DNA of 64,000 nucleotides from the NCBI GenBank assembly GCA_050176585.1, contig JBFXHX010000015.1, forward strand, positions 34,213 to 98,212. The letters run 5' to 3'. The translations under genes were made by a program, and so were the position numbers. The stretch comes from CAYYWP01 sp050176585. GTDB lineage: Bacteria; Desulfobacterota; Binatia; HRBIN30; CADEER01. Each line of letters begins with the position of its first letter. The first letter of the stretch is position 1. Positions 55,270 to 63,451 of this stretch are shown here, in pieces. Below the pieces are notes generated by a model. It was not told the DNA's origin and did not search any database. It was given only the letters and a program-made list of their open reading frames with translations.

Positions 55270-55911
55270 ATGAAGCTGAGCGATTGCGATCTCCAGCGCG
55301 TGTCCGAGCACACGCTCCGGTACTACGACCAGCACGCGCAGGGTTTTTGGGAAGGCACGCGCGATCACGACGTGAGTCAGAACATCGCCGCATTGCTCGA
55401 ACGCATCGAGGGCCCGCCGCCGTTTACAATATTGGACTTCGGCTGCGGCCCCGGGCGCGATCTGAAGGCGTTCGCGGAGCTTGGCCACCGCGCCGTCGGT
55501 CTGGAGGGATCCGCCCCTTTCGCTGCGATGGCGCGCGCACACAGCGGGTGTGAGGTATGGCATCAGGACTTCCTCGCGCTCGCTCTGCCGGCCGAGCATT
55601 TCGACGGCGTATTTGCCAACGCCTCGCTGTTTCACGTCCCGACTCAGGAGCTGCCGCGCGTGTTGCGCGAGCTGTACGCCGCGCTCAGGCCGGGGGGCGT
55701 GCTGTTCAGCTCGAACCCGCACGGGCGCGATGAGGAAGGCTGGAACCACGGGCGCTACGGTGCGTACCACCGTCCGGAGACCTGGCGCGCCTACGTCGCC
55801 GCCGCTGGTTTCGCGGAGCTGGCGGAGTACTACCGGCCGCCCGGGCTTCCACGCGCGCAGCAGCCGTGGCTCGCGACCGTATGGAGGCGTCCCGCGCGGT
55901 CGGCGCGATGA
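55270..55911 (+). CDS. Class I SAM-dependent methyltransferase
   Basis: This 213-residue methyltransferase has motif I ILDFGCGPGRDLKAFAELGH near residue 55, FDGVFANASLFHVP in motif IV and LRPGGVLFSSNPHG in the post-motif. The substrate is unknown; the fold resembles UbiE/Tam-type methyltransferases. The ATG at 55270 was chosen since the upstream frame is Cys/Arg-rich and unconvincing. It follows the redoxin gene by 58 bases. Confidence 0.8.
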   Translation: MKLSDCDLQRVSEHTLRYYDQHAQGFWEGTRDHDVSQNIAALLERIEGPPPFTILDFGCGPGRDLKAFAELGHRAVGLEGSAPFAAMARAHSGCEVWHQDFLALALPAEHFDGVFANASLFHVPTQELPRVLRELYAALRPGGVLFSSNPHGRDEEGWNHGRYGAYHRPETWRAYVAAAGFAELAEYYRPPGLPRAQQPWLATVWRRPARSAR

Positions 55912-55954
55912 GCGGCGGGGCGCGGCCGTCAGCGGTGCGGCGCGGGTCCCATCC

Positions 55955-56344
55955 TCAGAGGTGGGCGATGGCGTCGATTTCGACGATCGCGCCCGGAGCG
56001 AGACGGCGGACCTCCACGACGGTCCGTGCAGGGGGGTGTGGACCGACGTGCTGCACGTACACTTCGTTCATCGCCGCCCAGTCGTCGCGGCTGGTGAGGT
56101 ACACGGTCGCCTTGACGAGCTTGTCCATGCCGGAGCCGGCGGCTTCGAGGATGGCGCGCAGGTTCAGCAGCACGCGTTCGGTCTGCTCGCGGATGCCGCC
56201 GGCGATCATTCTGCCGGTCCGCGGCTCGAGGGCGATCTGTCCAGCGGTGAACACGAAGTCGCCGAAGCGGATCGCCTGAGAGTAGGGCGCCCCCTGGTTG
56301 GGGCCTGGCGCCGCGTCGGTTCTGATCACGCTCTTCTCTGCCAT
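55955..56344 (-). CDS. ridA: RidA family enamine/imine deaminase
   Basis: This 129-residue RidA (YjgF/YER057c/UK114) protein keeps the active-site arginine R107 in PPARTVVEV and the glutamate E122 near the C-terminus, as in E. coli RidA (R105, E120). It hydrolyses reactive 2-aminoacrylate and other enamines to ketones and ammonia. In an amine-degrading context it would detoxify imine intermediates. It lies near a SnoaL-like gene in the same orientation. Confidence 0.92.
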   Translation of the reverse strand: MAEKSVIRTDAAPGPNQGAPYSQAIRFGDFVFTAGQIALEPRTGRMIAGGIREQTERVLLNLRAILEAAGSGMDKLVKATVYLTSRDDWAAMNEVYVQHVGPHPPARTVVEVRRLAPGAIVEIDAIAHL

Positions 56345-56454
56345 CGTTCAACTCCCGGCCGGCACACCCCCGCGCAGCTGCGCAGCGGCGCGAAATGGCC
56401 AGTGGTTCGGGCCACGGCGGCGGACCGAGCTCGCCCGAACGCGCGGACCATCGG

Positions 56455-56862
56455 TCAGGCCGCTGGAAGCCCAAGGAGATGCCCGAGATTGGAATAGATC
56501 GACAGCTCGGCGATCTTGCCGTCCGCGACGCGGACGTAGTCGGCCCCGGTAGGTTTGTGGCTCTTCCCGGTGGGTGCCAGGCCCGCGAAGGGGCCCGTGT
56601 GCGTCAGCTCCGCGGTCCAGGTGAAGAGTACCTGGTCGTGTTCGGCGACCATCGCGATCACATCGAGCCGGATATCCGGGAAGCCGGTGAACAGCGCGCG
56701 CAGCAGCTCGCGATGCCCGGCGATGCCGGCCGCTCGACCAGGCATTACGGGGGACAATTTGATGTCCGGCGACACGAGCGCGTCGAGCGCGCCAATGTCG
56801 TGTCGATTCACCACCTGTTCGATGTAGCGCCGCACTACTGCCTTGTTCTCTTCCAATCCCAT
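56455..56862 (-). CDS. SnoaL-like (ester cyclase) family protein
   Basis: This 135-residue protein has the NTF2-like SnoaL pattern: NKAVVRRYIEQVVNRHDIGALDALVSPD at the start, GHRELLRALFTGFPDIRLDV near 50 and a THTGPFAGLAPTGKSHKPTG strand near 90. Members act as polyketide cyclases or as small hydrolases and isomerases. The first ATG matching the domain start is at 56862. It may be in one operon with ridA, 110 bases downstream, but no chemical link is evident. Confidence 0.8.
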   Translation of the reverse strand: MGLEENKAVVRRYIEQVVNRHDIGALDALVSPDIKLSPVMPGRAAGIAGHRELLRALFTGFPDIRLDVIAMVAEHDQVLFTWTAELTHTGPFAGLAPTGKSHKPTGADYVRVADGKIAELSIYSNLGHLLGLPAA

Positions 56863-56998
56863 GCCGGCGCACGTAACACGGTTGTAAGTTTGGCAGCAAC
56901 GGAAAGTTGGTTCGCGGCGCGGCGCATGGAGCAGCCGCCGGCGCCGCATGGCCTGAGCGAGCTCTCTCCGGGTCTGCCGCTCGGCGTGCGCGCGCCGC

Positions 56999-57355
56999 TC
57001 AGTCGAGCCGCACGGTACGGCGGAGGTAAGCCGCGAGCACGAGAGCGACGGCGATCTCGACCACTGCCGCGAACAGCGCGTACAGGTAAGGCCTGATGCC
57101 GAGCACGAAGCCTTCGATCAGCGCGGTGGCAGCCATGGTCGCCGCCAGCGCGATCACCAGCACGGGTGCCAACGGCGAGCGGCGCCATATACAAACCGCC
57201 GCAGCAACCGCCAACACCGCCTGCAGGGTGAAACCTGCGATGACGAGCAGTAGGGGCTCGCCGATCAGCAGTGCGGGAATGTAGCTGGCCGCGTACACGC
57301 CGTATGCCGCGAGTGCGATCGCGATCACCAGACGCACGGTGGAATGCTCGTTCAT
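56999..57355 (-). CDS. Small four-helix membrane protein, function unknown
   Basis: This 118-residue protein has four hydrophobic stretches (about 8-28, 32-52, 56-78 and 85-110) with basic ends at RRSP and YLRRTVRLD, giving a small integral membrane protein. No family was recognised. It starts at the ATG at 57355; the longer frame upstream is Arg-rich. It is divergent from the DUF4864 gene. Confidence 0.6.
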   Translation of the reverse strand: MNEHSTVRLVIAIALAAYGVYAASYIPALLIGEPLLLVIAGFTLQAVLAVAAAVCIWRRSPLAPVLVIALAATMAATALIEGFVLGIRPYLYALFAAVVEIAVALVLAAYLRRTVRLD

Positions 57356-57483
57356 TTCGCAGCCCGTTTCCGCCCGGAGCGCGCGGCGCCTATCCCCCGA
57401 TGTGCAACGCGGCGCGAACGCCCGGGCTCGCCGCTGGTAAGCGTGCCGCGATCGTGCGATTCTCGTCGTGCCGGCATCCACCG

Positions 57484-57912
57484 ATGGGCAGACCCGCCGT
57501 GGCGATGCGAACCTCGCTCGTGCTCACTGCGACGCTTTGGGTTGTGGCCGCGCTCGCTGGCGAACCAGCGCGTGAAGAACGCATCCGCGCCGTCATTGGC
57601 CAGCAGCTGGATGCGATTCAGCGCCATGACGCCGAGGGGGCATTCGCGTTGGCGTCGCCGGCGATCCAGGCGATGTTCCGCACGCCCGACAACTTTCTGC
57701 GCATGGTCGAGAAGGGGTATCCGCAGATCTATCGACTGCGGAGCGCCAGCTTCCTGGAGCTTTTCGACGAGGACGGGCGGTTGATGCAGAAGGTGCTCGT
57801 ACAGAGCAAAGACGGAAAGTTCGTGATGGCGCTGTACGAGATGGTGGAGATCGAGGGTCACTGGCGCGTCAACGGCTGCATGCTCGCCGTGCCGCCGGCG
57901 GACGAGACCTGA
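57484..57912 (+). CDS. DUF4864 domain exported protein
   Basis: This 142-residue protein (135 from the ATG at 57505) has a signal peptide (SLVLTATLWVVAALAGEPA) and the DUF4864 pattern: IRAVIGQQLDAIQRHDAEGAFALASPAIQ, then the FLRMVEKGYPQIYR element, VLVQSKDG and WRVNGCML. DUF4864 proteins are small NTF2-like periplasmic proteins without known function. No strong ribosome site distinguishes the two starts. A palindrome-rich element follows. Confidence 0.75.
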   Translation: MGRPAVAMRTSLVLTATLWVVAALAGEPAREERIRAVIGQQLDAIQRHDAEGAFALASPAIQAMFRTPDNFLRMVEKGYPQIYRLRSASFLELFDEDGRLMQKVLVQSKDGKFVMALYEMVEIEGHWRVNGCMLAVPPADET

Positions 57913-57925
57913 AGTCAAAAAGAAA

Positions 57926-58088
57926 GCTGTTACGCTGTTCAGCTGCTGCTTGTCAGGGCTCGGACGTCGGCTGTTGCCAACAGCCGACGTCGCTTCGCCG
58001 TGTGGGCGATGAACGCCGAACCGACACCCGGGGCAGCGTTCGGCTGGGGGTCGGCATAACAGCGAACAGCCTAACAGCGTTAACAGCC
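57926..58088. repeat. Palindrome-rich intergenic element with repeated AACAGC/GCTGTT
   Basis: Between convergent genes this element has GCTGTT at 57926 and 57934, a perfect 13-bp hairpin (57963-57975 with 57979-57991, loop GCC) whose arms contain GGCTGTT/AACAGCC, a further inverted pair GCCGAAC (58015-58021) and GTTCGGC (58038-58044), and four AACAGC units at 58058, 58065, 58073 and 58082. The outer GCTGTT pair can pair with the AACAGC array, giving a nested fold. It may be a bidirectional terminator or a REP/MITE-like repeat. Confidence 0.6.
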
Positions 58089-58110
58089 TGCGTCACCCGC
58101 TACCCCCGCG

Positions 58111-59577
58111 TTACGCCCTATATCTACTCGGAGGCGTGAAGGCGTGGAATTCGCGTTCGAGCAGGTGGGCGAACTCGATCGTGGTGCGGTCCTCGTACTG
58201 CGCGCCGATGATCTGGACACCGACCGGCAGGCCTGAGCTGCCGGCCCCGATCGGCGCGACGGTGGCGGGCAGGTACGCGAGTGTGGCCATGCTGGCCCAG
58301 AACAGCTGATCGATCGATGGCGCCGGCTGATCGTTGATGGCGATTTGCCGCTCATGGCGGGGCAGTGAGTGGTCGTGCGGAAAAGCCGTCGTCGAAGCGG
58401 GCGGGCACAGGAGCACGTCGTAGTCGGCGAAGAACGCGGCCCACTTCAGGCGGATGCGATGGCGCAGCTCGTTCAACAGCAGCCAGTCACGATGGGCCAT
58501 CGCGGCACCCTGGCGCGCGAGGTGCCAGTAATCGCCGCTGTCGCTGAGCTCTGTTCCGACTGCTTCGCGAAAGCTGCGCACTTCGGCCGCGCTGTGCGAA
58601 CGCGAGGTGGCAGCGCGCAGCAGGCGTACGTAAAGGCGGTACATCTCGTCGGGGTCAAAATCCGGCCACGCGTGCTCCACCACTCGCGCGCCACGGCCGC
58701 GGAGGAACTCCGCCAGTCTGCGCAACCGGTCGACCACCTCTGCGTCCACCGGGTGATTGGATAGCTCGAGGATCAGGCCGATGCGGAAGTCGCGCAGATC
58801 GCGGTGGCGAGGCGGAGGCAGATCGAGGCGCCAGGCGCGTGCGCCGATTAGGTCCGGGCCGGCGATGACGTCCAGCATCAACGCCAGATCGCGGGCGCTG
58901 CGCGCCAGTGGCCCGATCACGCTCATGTCGCGCTCGGACACCATCTCCGGAAGCGCATGGCCAGCGGGGCTGATCACGCCGAAGGTCGGCTTATGCCCAT
59001 AGATGCCACAGTAGTGCGCCGGGTTCCGGATTGATGCGCCGATATCGCTACCCAGCTCCACGGCGGTGAGCCCGGCCGCGACGGCGGCCGCCGATCCACC
59101 CGAGGATCCCCCGGGTGAACGGCTCGCGTCCCACGGGTTATTGGTCACGCCATAGATCGGATTGAAGGTCTGCCAGTCGGCCAGCAGCGGAGGGACGTTG
59201 GTCTTGCCGAAAATCACCGCGCCGGCGCGCTTCAGGCGCTGCACGGCCAAGGCGTCTTCGGTCGGAACCGAGCGGGCGAATTCGCTCAGGCCCCACGTGG
59301 TCGGTGTACCGGCGAGCCGAAAGGATTCCTTGATCGTCATCGGCACGCCGTGCAGCGGCCCCAGCGGCTCACCGTTCTCGCGCCTCCGGTCCGCCGCGCT
59401 CGCCTCGGCGCGCGCTTCCTCCAGGCGGAGCGCGACCACGGCGTTCAATGCACCGTTGTACTTTTGCACGCGCGCGATGAAGTGCTCGAGCGCTTCGCGA
59501 CTGCCCAGGTCGCCGCGGCGGATGGCGGCCGCGATGTCCGATGCGCTGCCGAACGGCAACACGGGCGGCGTCGGCAT
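58111..59577 (-). CDS. Amidase signature family hydrolase
   Basis: This 488-residue amidase has the Ser-cisSer-Lys triad at K83 (MTIKESF), S158 (GGSSGGS) and S182 (GSDIGASIRNPAH); spacings of 75 and 24 residues match GatA. It differs from the other amidase in this window (GSDIGAS against GTDTGGS) and has no small partner gene. It lies 15 bases after the polysaccharide-deacetylase-fold gene in the same orientation, as the last gene of a leftward operon. An amide, carbamate or half-amide of an opened ring is a plausible substrate. Confidence 0.92.
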   Translation of the reverse strand: MPTPPVLPFGSASDIAAAIRRGDLGSREALEHFIARVQKYNGALNAVVALRLEEARAEASAADRRRENGEPLGPLHGVPMTIKESFRLAGTPTTWGLSEFARSVPTEDALAVQRLKRAGAVIFGKTNVPPLLADWQTFNPIYGVTNNPWDASRSPGGSSGGSAAAVAAGLTAVELGSDIGASIRNPAHYCGIYGHKPTFGVISPAGHALPEMVSERDMSVIGPLARSARDLALMLDVIAGPDLIGARAWRLDLPPPRHRDLRDFRIGLILELSNHPVDAEVVDRLRRLAEFLRGRGARVVEHAWPDFDPDEMYRLYVRLLRAATSRSHSAAEVRSFREAVGTELSDSGDYWHLARQGAAMAHRDWLLLNELRHRIRLKWAAFFADYDVLLCPPASTTAFPHDHSLPRHERQIAINDQPAPSIDQLFWASMATLAYLPATVAPIGAGSSGLPVGVQIIGAQYEDRTTIEFAHLLEREFHAFTPPSRYRA

Positions 59578-59592
59578 TGGCGACTCGGGGTG

Positions 59593-60429
59593 CTACGCAA
59601 TCGGGTTGGCGCGGTTGTAACGCTCGGCGCTCTCGCTCATGCGGGCGAACTGCACTCCCGGAGTGTCCTTCATGCGCTGAATCAGGCGGTCCAGCATGGC
59701 GATGCGGGGCCCACGGCCGATCACCTCCGGATGCATCGTCAGGGTGAAAACCCCATTCTCGACGTGGCGGGCGCAGTAGTCGAACTCGGCCCACCAGATT
59801 TCGCCGACCGCCTCGGGAGACCGCAACCCGGCGAGCGGCGGCTTGCCCATGAATTGAAAATACACGAAGTCGTCCAGCTCCCAGGCCACCGGGAATTCCA
59901 CCAATGGCGAGGTGGGCCCGAAGGCAACGCGGCCGTCGGCATGCACCACGTCGCCGATGCGCGGCCGGTATGCGCGGAAGTCCTCGGCCATCAAGCTGCT
60001 GTCGTACAGATACCCGCGCTCGCACATGATCGACAGCGTGTTCGGGCTGAGGTCCCAGGCGGGCGAGCGGTAGCCGCGCGGGCGCGCGTCCGCTACCTGG
60101 GCAAGCGCCTGCTCCGTGGCGGCGAAGTCCGCCAGCTCCTCCTGGCGGGTCATGCTGACCGGCGACGCATGGCAGTAGCTGTGCGCGGCGATCTCATGAC
60201 CGTGCGCGGCGATCGCCTGCACGGGTTCCGGGAACGTCAGCGCGGTATGGCCCGGCACGAAGAACGTCGCCGGCACGCGGTGCGCGTCGAGCAGGTCGAG
60301 CAGGCGCGGGACGCCGACGCGGACGGAGTACTCACCGCGTGACATTGGCGTTGGCGTGGTTTGCTGAAACTGCGTGATCCAGCTCGAGAAGGCATCGACG
60401 TCGAAGCTCAAATGAACGGTCGTGTTCAC
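59593..60429 (-). CDS. Polysaccharide-deacetylase (NodB) fold hydrolase
   Basis: This 278-residue protein has the NodB-type motifs SFDVDAF near residue 10 and HGHEIAAHSYCH near 85-96, which supply the metal-binding aspartate and histidines. Apart from sugar deacetylases, this group contains cyclic-imide hydrolases, allantoinase (PuuE) and related C-N hydrolases, which fit better between an amidase and a flavin monooxygenase. The GTG at 60429 is chosen because GGAGAG lies just upstream; the ATG at 60456 is an alternative. No signal peptide is present, which argues against a cell-wall role. Confidence 0.82.
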   Translation of the reverse strand: MNTTVHLSFDVDAFSSWITQFQQTTPTPMSRGEYSVRVGVPRLLDLLDAHRVPATFFVPGHTALTFPEPVQAIAAHGHEIAAHSYCHASPVSMTRQEELADFAATEQALAQVADARPRGYRSPAWDLSPNTLSIMCERGYLYDSSLMAEDFRAYRPRIGDVVHADGRVAFGPTSPLVEFPVAWELDDFVYFQFMGKPPLAGLRSPEAVGEIWWAEFDYCARHVENGVFTLTMHPEVIGRGPRIAMLDRLIQRMKDTPGVQFARMSESAERYNRANPIA

Positions 60430-60445
60430 GGCGTCTCTCCGCGCA

Positions 60446-61807
60446 TCAGGCCGCACCGTCTCGCCCGACGGGTTGGCTGCGCAGCGATTCGTCGATGATC
60501 TCGGGGAGGTGCGAGGTCCGGTGATCGACGGGGCGGTCCATGCCCACCAGCGCCGTTCGGGCTGGGTACTTCGGGCGACCCACCACTGCGGCGTGTTCCG
60601 CCAGCGTATGGACCGCGGGGCGCGGCTGGCGCATGTAGTCTGGCTTTCCGTCGGGAAGGCGGAAGTGCGGCATCACCTCCTCGGCGAAGATCTGCATCTG
60701 CTTGGTCACCATCCAGTTCGGCATCGGGCCGATCGGCGAGCCCGCGCACATCATGCCGCCGGCACCGAGGTCTTCGCAGTACTCCTCGTAGCGCTCGATC
60801 ACCGTACGGGGCGAGCCGACGATGATCATGCGCTCTTTGAGGAGCTCGTCGTAATTCATCTGGCTCATCGGTTTGATGTGGTACTTGATCAGGGTGCTCA
60901 CGAAGTTCCGCCAGGACTGCGCGGTCATGTAGCCGGGCGGGAAGAACAGCTGCTCGGGAATTTTCAAGCCAGTGCTGAAAATCCACTGCAGATGCGCCTT
61001 CGCCTCCCGATGCGCTTGCGCGTCGGATTCCGCGACGTAGGTCGGCACCGCCGCGTTGAACTGATCCTTGCTGGCCTCGTAGCCGCATTTGCGCGCTTCC
61101 TCGCGCATGACGTCGAAGGCCTTCTTCGTGACCGCCTGCGGATAGAAGACCATCATATACGTGTAGCGCTTTTCCGCGCACTCGCGCAGTGTCTCGAGCG
61201 ACCCTGCCCCGGGAATCCAGATCGGTGGGTGCGGGCGCTGGATTGGACGCGGAATGATGTTGCAGTTCGGGATGTAGTAGTGCCGGCCCTGCCACGTGAA
61301 CGGTCCGTCCTCGGTCCATGCCTTCAGGATCAGATCATGCGCTTCCCAGAAGCGGTCCATCGAGTCCGCCGGCGCGATCGGATTGTTGAAGTACTCGGAG
61401 CCGATGCCGCGGACGAACCCGGAGATGATCCGGCCGCCGGAGATGACATCGAGCATGGCGATCTCTTCCGCGACGCGCAGCGGATTTGCATGCAGGGGGA
61501 TCGCGTTGCCGATCACGCCGATCGGGATGTTCGTGGTGCGGGCGACCAGCATCGAGGCGATGATGTTCGGCGACGGCATGGTGCCGTAGTAGTTGGCGTG
61601 GTGCTCGTTGACCGACACGCTGTCGAAGCCGTAGCGCTCGGCCGCGACCAACTGCTCGATGTACTCGTTGTAGATGCGATGGCCTTGCAGCGGGTCGTAG
61701 TACTTGTTCGAGGGCGTCACCCAGGTCGACGGTTCCCGCTCGGCGGGGAAATACGGGTACGGCATCAGATGGAAGAAGTGGAATTGCAGCTTGTTCATCG
61801 CCATCAT
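60446..61807 (-). CDS. LLM class flavin-dependent monooxygenase
   Basis: This 453-residue LLM protein has HFFHLMPYPYFP at the start, SVNEHHANYYGTMPSPN near 75 and NPLRVAEEIAMLDVISGGRI near 110. It is longer than the enzyme at 5.3 kb and has a distinct C-terminal 60 residues rich in Pro and Arg. It starts at the ATG at 61807, which overlaps the stop of the upstream hydrolase (ATGA). The operon order hydrolase, monooxygenase, NodB-fold hydrolase, amidase suggests a complete oxidise-then-hydrolyse route for an imide- or amide-like compound. Confidence 0.88.
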   Translation of the reverse strand: MMAMNKLQFHFFHLMPYPYFPAEREPSTWVTPSNKYYDPLQGHRIYNEYIEQLVAAERYGFDSVSVNEHHANYYGTMPSPNIIASMLVARTTNIPIGVIGNAIPLHANPLRVAEEIAMLDVISGGRIISGFVRGIGSEYFNNPIAPADSMDRFWEAHDLILKAWTEDGPFTWQGRHYYIPNCNIIPRPIQRPHPPIWIPGAGSLETLRECAEKRYTYMMVFYPQAVTKKAFDVMREEARKCGYEASKDQFNAAVPTYVAESDAQAHREAKAHLQWIFSTGLKIPEQLFFPPGYMTAQSWRNFVSTLIKYHIKPMSQMNYDELLKERMIIVGSPRTVIERYEEYCEDLGAGGMMCAGSPIGPMPNWMVTKQMQIFAEEVMPHFRLPDGKPDYMRQPRPAVHTLAEHAAVVGRPKYPARTALVGMDRPVDHRTSHLPEIIDESLRSQPVGRDGAA

Positions 61808-62637
61808 CGGCCAGCTCCCTCGATGTGCTGCAAAATGGCATCCGCGACCGCTTCGGGGCGTTCCACCACCAGCGCATGCCCGGTGTCCGGAATCTCTACC
61901 AGCGAGCAGTTCGGCAGGACCTCCGCGTAGCGCTCGGCCATCCGGTTCGGGATGAGCCGGTCGTCCGAGGCCCGCACTACCAGCGCCTTGCACGGCAGGC
62001 GCTGCAGGCGCCGCTCCAGCGCCAAGTTGTAGCGCGGCGCCCAGATCAGCTTCGCGAGCGCGGTCGACTCGCCGTACAGGTGTATGGCCTCTTCGACGTC
62101 CCCCGGGTCAGGCGCGACCGCGGCGAGCGCCGACTTGTCGTTGAACAGGCGTTCCCATAAGTCCGCGCGCGGCATCTGAAAGAGGTCCGCTCCCGGATCA
62201 TCGATCCGGAGGCCGATCGGGGTAATCAACGTGAGGCTCTTCAGGCGGCGCGGATAAAAGCAGGCGAACTCGGCCGCCATCCAGCCGCCGAGCGAATAGC
62301 CGACCAGGTGGATGCGTTCGACGCCCAGCTCGTCGAGGAGGTCATCATAATGCAGGACCACGTCGTCGAAGCCGCGCAGCCACTCCGGCAGCGGGGTCTC
62401 GCCGAAGCCCGGATGCTCAGGGGCGATGAAGTCGACGTGCTGCGACATGCGCTCGTAGAACGGCAACCACATGCGGGTCAGGCCAGCGCCGTGTAGAAAG
62501 AGCACGGCCGGGGAGCCAGGGCCTTTGCGCCGATAGGCCGTTTGCAGGCCGCGCACGCGTATTCTGCGCGGCTCGGTGTAGTACATGCGCGGTCTCGGCA
62601 CGCCGTCGGCCTCCAACGGCATGGCGTCTGGGCTCAT
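61804..62637 (-). CDS. Alpha/beta hydrolase
   Basis: This 277-residue hydrolase has HGAGLTRMW (oxyanion region), the nucleophile S115 in GYSLGG, an acid in RASDDRLIP and a histidine in DTGHALVVERPEAV. It resembles carbon-carbon bond hydrolases and lactonases of catabolic operons. GAGGAGGAG a few bases before the ATG at 62637 marks the start. The stop overlaps the ATG of the LLM monooxygenase. The region upstream of it runs into the assembly gap, so its promoter may be partly unseen. Confidence 0.87.
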   Translation of the reverse strand: MSPDAMPLEADGVPRPRMYYTEPRRIRVRGLQTAYRRKGPGSPAVLFLHGAGLTRMWLPFYERMSQHVDFIAPEHPGFGETPLPEWLRGFDDVVLHYDDLLDELGVERIHLVGYSLGGWMAAEFACFYPRRLKSLTLITPIGLRIDDPGADLFQMPRADLWERLFNDKSALAAVAPDPGDVEEAIHLYGESTALAKLIWAPRYNLALERRLQRLPCKALVVRASDDRLIPNRMAERYAEVLPNCSLVEIPDTGHALVVERPEAVADAILQHIEGAGR

Positions 62638-62762
62638 CGGGCTCCTCCTCGTGCGCATTCGTCCGATCGAATGAAGTTTTTGTGCCGCGCTCGTTATGCA
62701 GCCTTCTCGGTCTGGTTGTCGAGCGTTGGAGCACCGCGTCGAGTGGAGCGCAGGCATCGGCA

Positions 62763-62862
62763 NNNNNNNNNNNNNNNNNNNNNNNNNNNNNNNNNNNNNN
62801 NNNNNNNNNNNNNNNNNNNNNNNNNNNNNNNNNNNNNNNNNNNNNNNNNNNNNNNNNNNNNN
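62763..62862. other. Assembly gap (100 N)
   Basis: Exactly 100 undetermined bases, the conventional placeholder for a scaffold join of unknown size. Flanks 62638-62762 and 62863-62986 show no gene. Genes on the two sides may not be adjacent in the genome, so neighbourhood arguments should not cross this point. Confidence 0.98.
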
Positions 62863-62986
62863 GAGGTGGGTGAATCGATGTCCATTCTTAGGCAGTGCTT
62901 GTTGTATTGACCGGTACGAATCACACGTGGCATGTAAGCGGCCGCCGACTCCTAATGGCCGATTAGCGCGGATGGTCCGTGCGCGC

Positions 62987-63004
62987 TCGGCATAACGCTT
63001 GCCT
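62987..63004 (+). promoter_or_regulatory. Sigma-54 (-24/-12) promoter of the Gly-rich protein gene
   Basis: TCGGCATAACGCTTGCCT has GG at 62989-62990 and GC at 63001-63002, ten bases apart. The -12 element TTGC is perfect and the -24 core GGCAT is shared with the site at 2862, including the following AAC. Transcription would start near 63014, about 34 bases before the ATG at 63048. Confidence 0.7.
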
Positions 63005-63047
63005 GCTCAGCGATCGGCAGAGATTACTACGAGTTGAGGAGGCCATC

Positions 63048-63374
63048 ATGAGAGACCGCTGGTTGGCTTTTGGGGCCGCCGGGATTCTAGCAATCTCTTC
63101 TGCCGCGACGATCGTACGTGGGGATGTGTCCAAGGCGGGTTCGCGGCAGCTGGCGCAGGCGGCTGGTGGGGGCGGCGGTGGCTCCGGCAGTAGTGGGTCT
63201 GGCGGCAGCGGCACTGGTGGAACGCATCGAGGGATGGGCGCCGGCGGGACCGAAAGCGGCGGAGCGGGAACGGGCGCCGGCGGTACTGGCATGGGCGGCG
63301 GTCAAGGCATGTCGACGCCGGATCGGACGCGTACGCCCGGCGCCGGTGGTTCCGGCGCCGGCATGAACCGTTGA
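63048..63374 (+). CDS. Exported Gly-rich low-complexity protein
   Basis: This 108-residue protein has a signal peptide (WLAFGAAGILAISSAATIV) followed by a mature part of about 80 residues that is over half glycine and serine (runs of G, then TGG, GAGG and GMGG repeats). It has no cysteine and no recognisable domain. GAGGAGG at 63036-63042 supports the ATG at 63048. A sigma-54 promoter lies directly before it. It may be an extracellular matrix, adhesive or scaffold protein. The repeats could also be prone to assembly error. Confidence 0.6.
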   Translation: MRDRWLAFGAAGILAISSAATIVRGDVSKAGSRQLAQAAGGGGGGSGSSGSGGSGTGGTHRGMGAGGTESGGAGTGAGGTGMGGGQGMSTPDRTRTPGAGGSGAGMNR

Positions 63375-63451
63375 TACGGAGAGCGCACGGATCAGTAGGG
63401 CTGGATAGCCCTCAACGCACGCGCAACGCCGCGGCGGTTACGGGGGGAAGT

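Noticed and set aside
58058..58087. AACAGC direct repeats as a CRISPR-like array
   Set aside because: Units are only six bases with one- to three-base spacers and no cas genes are present.
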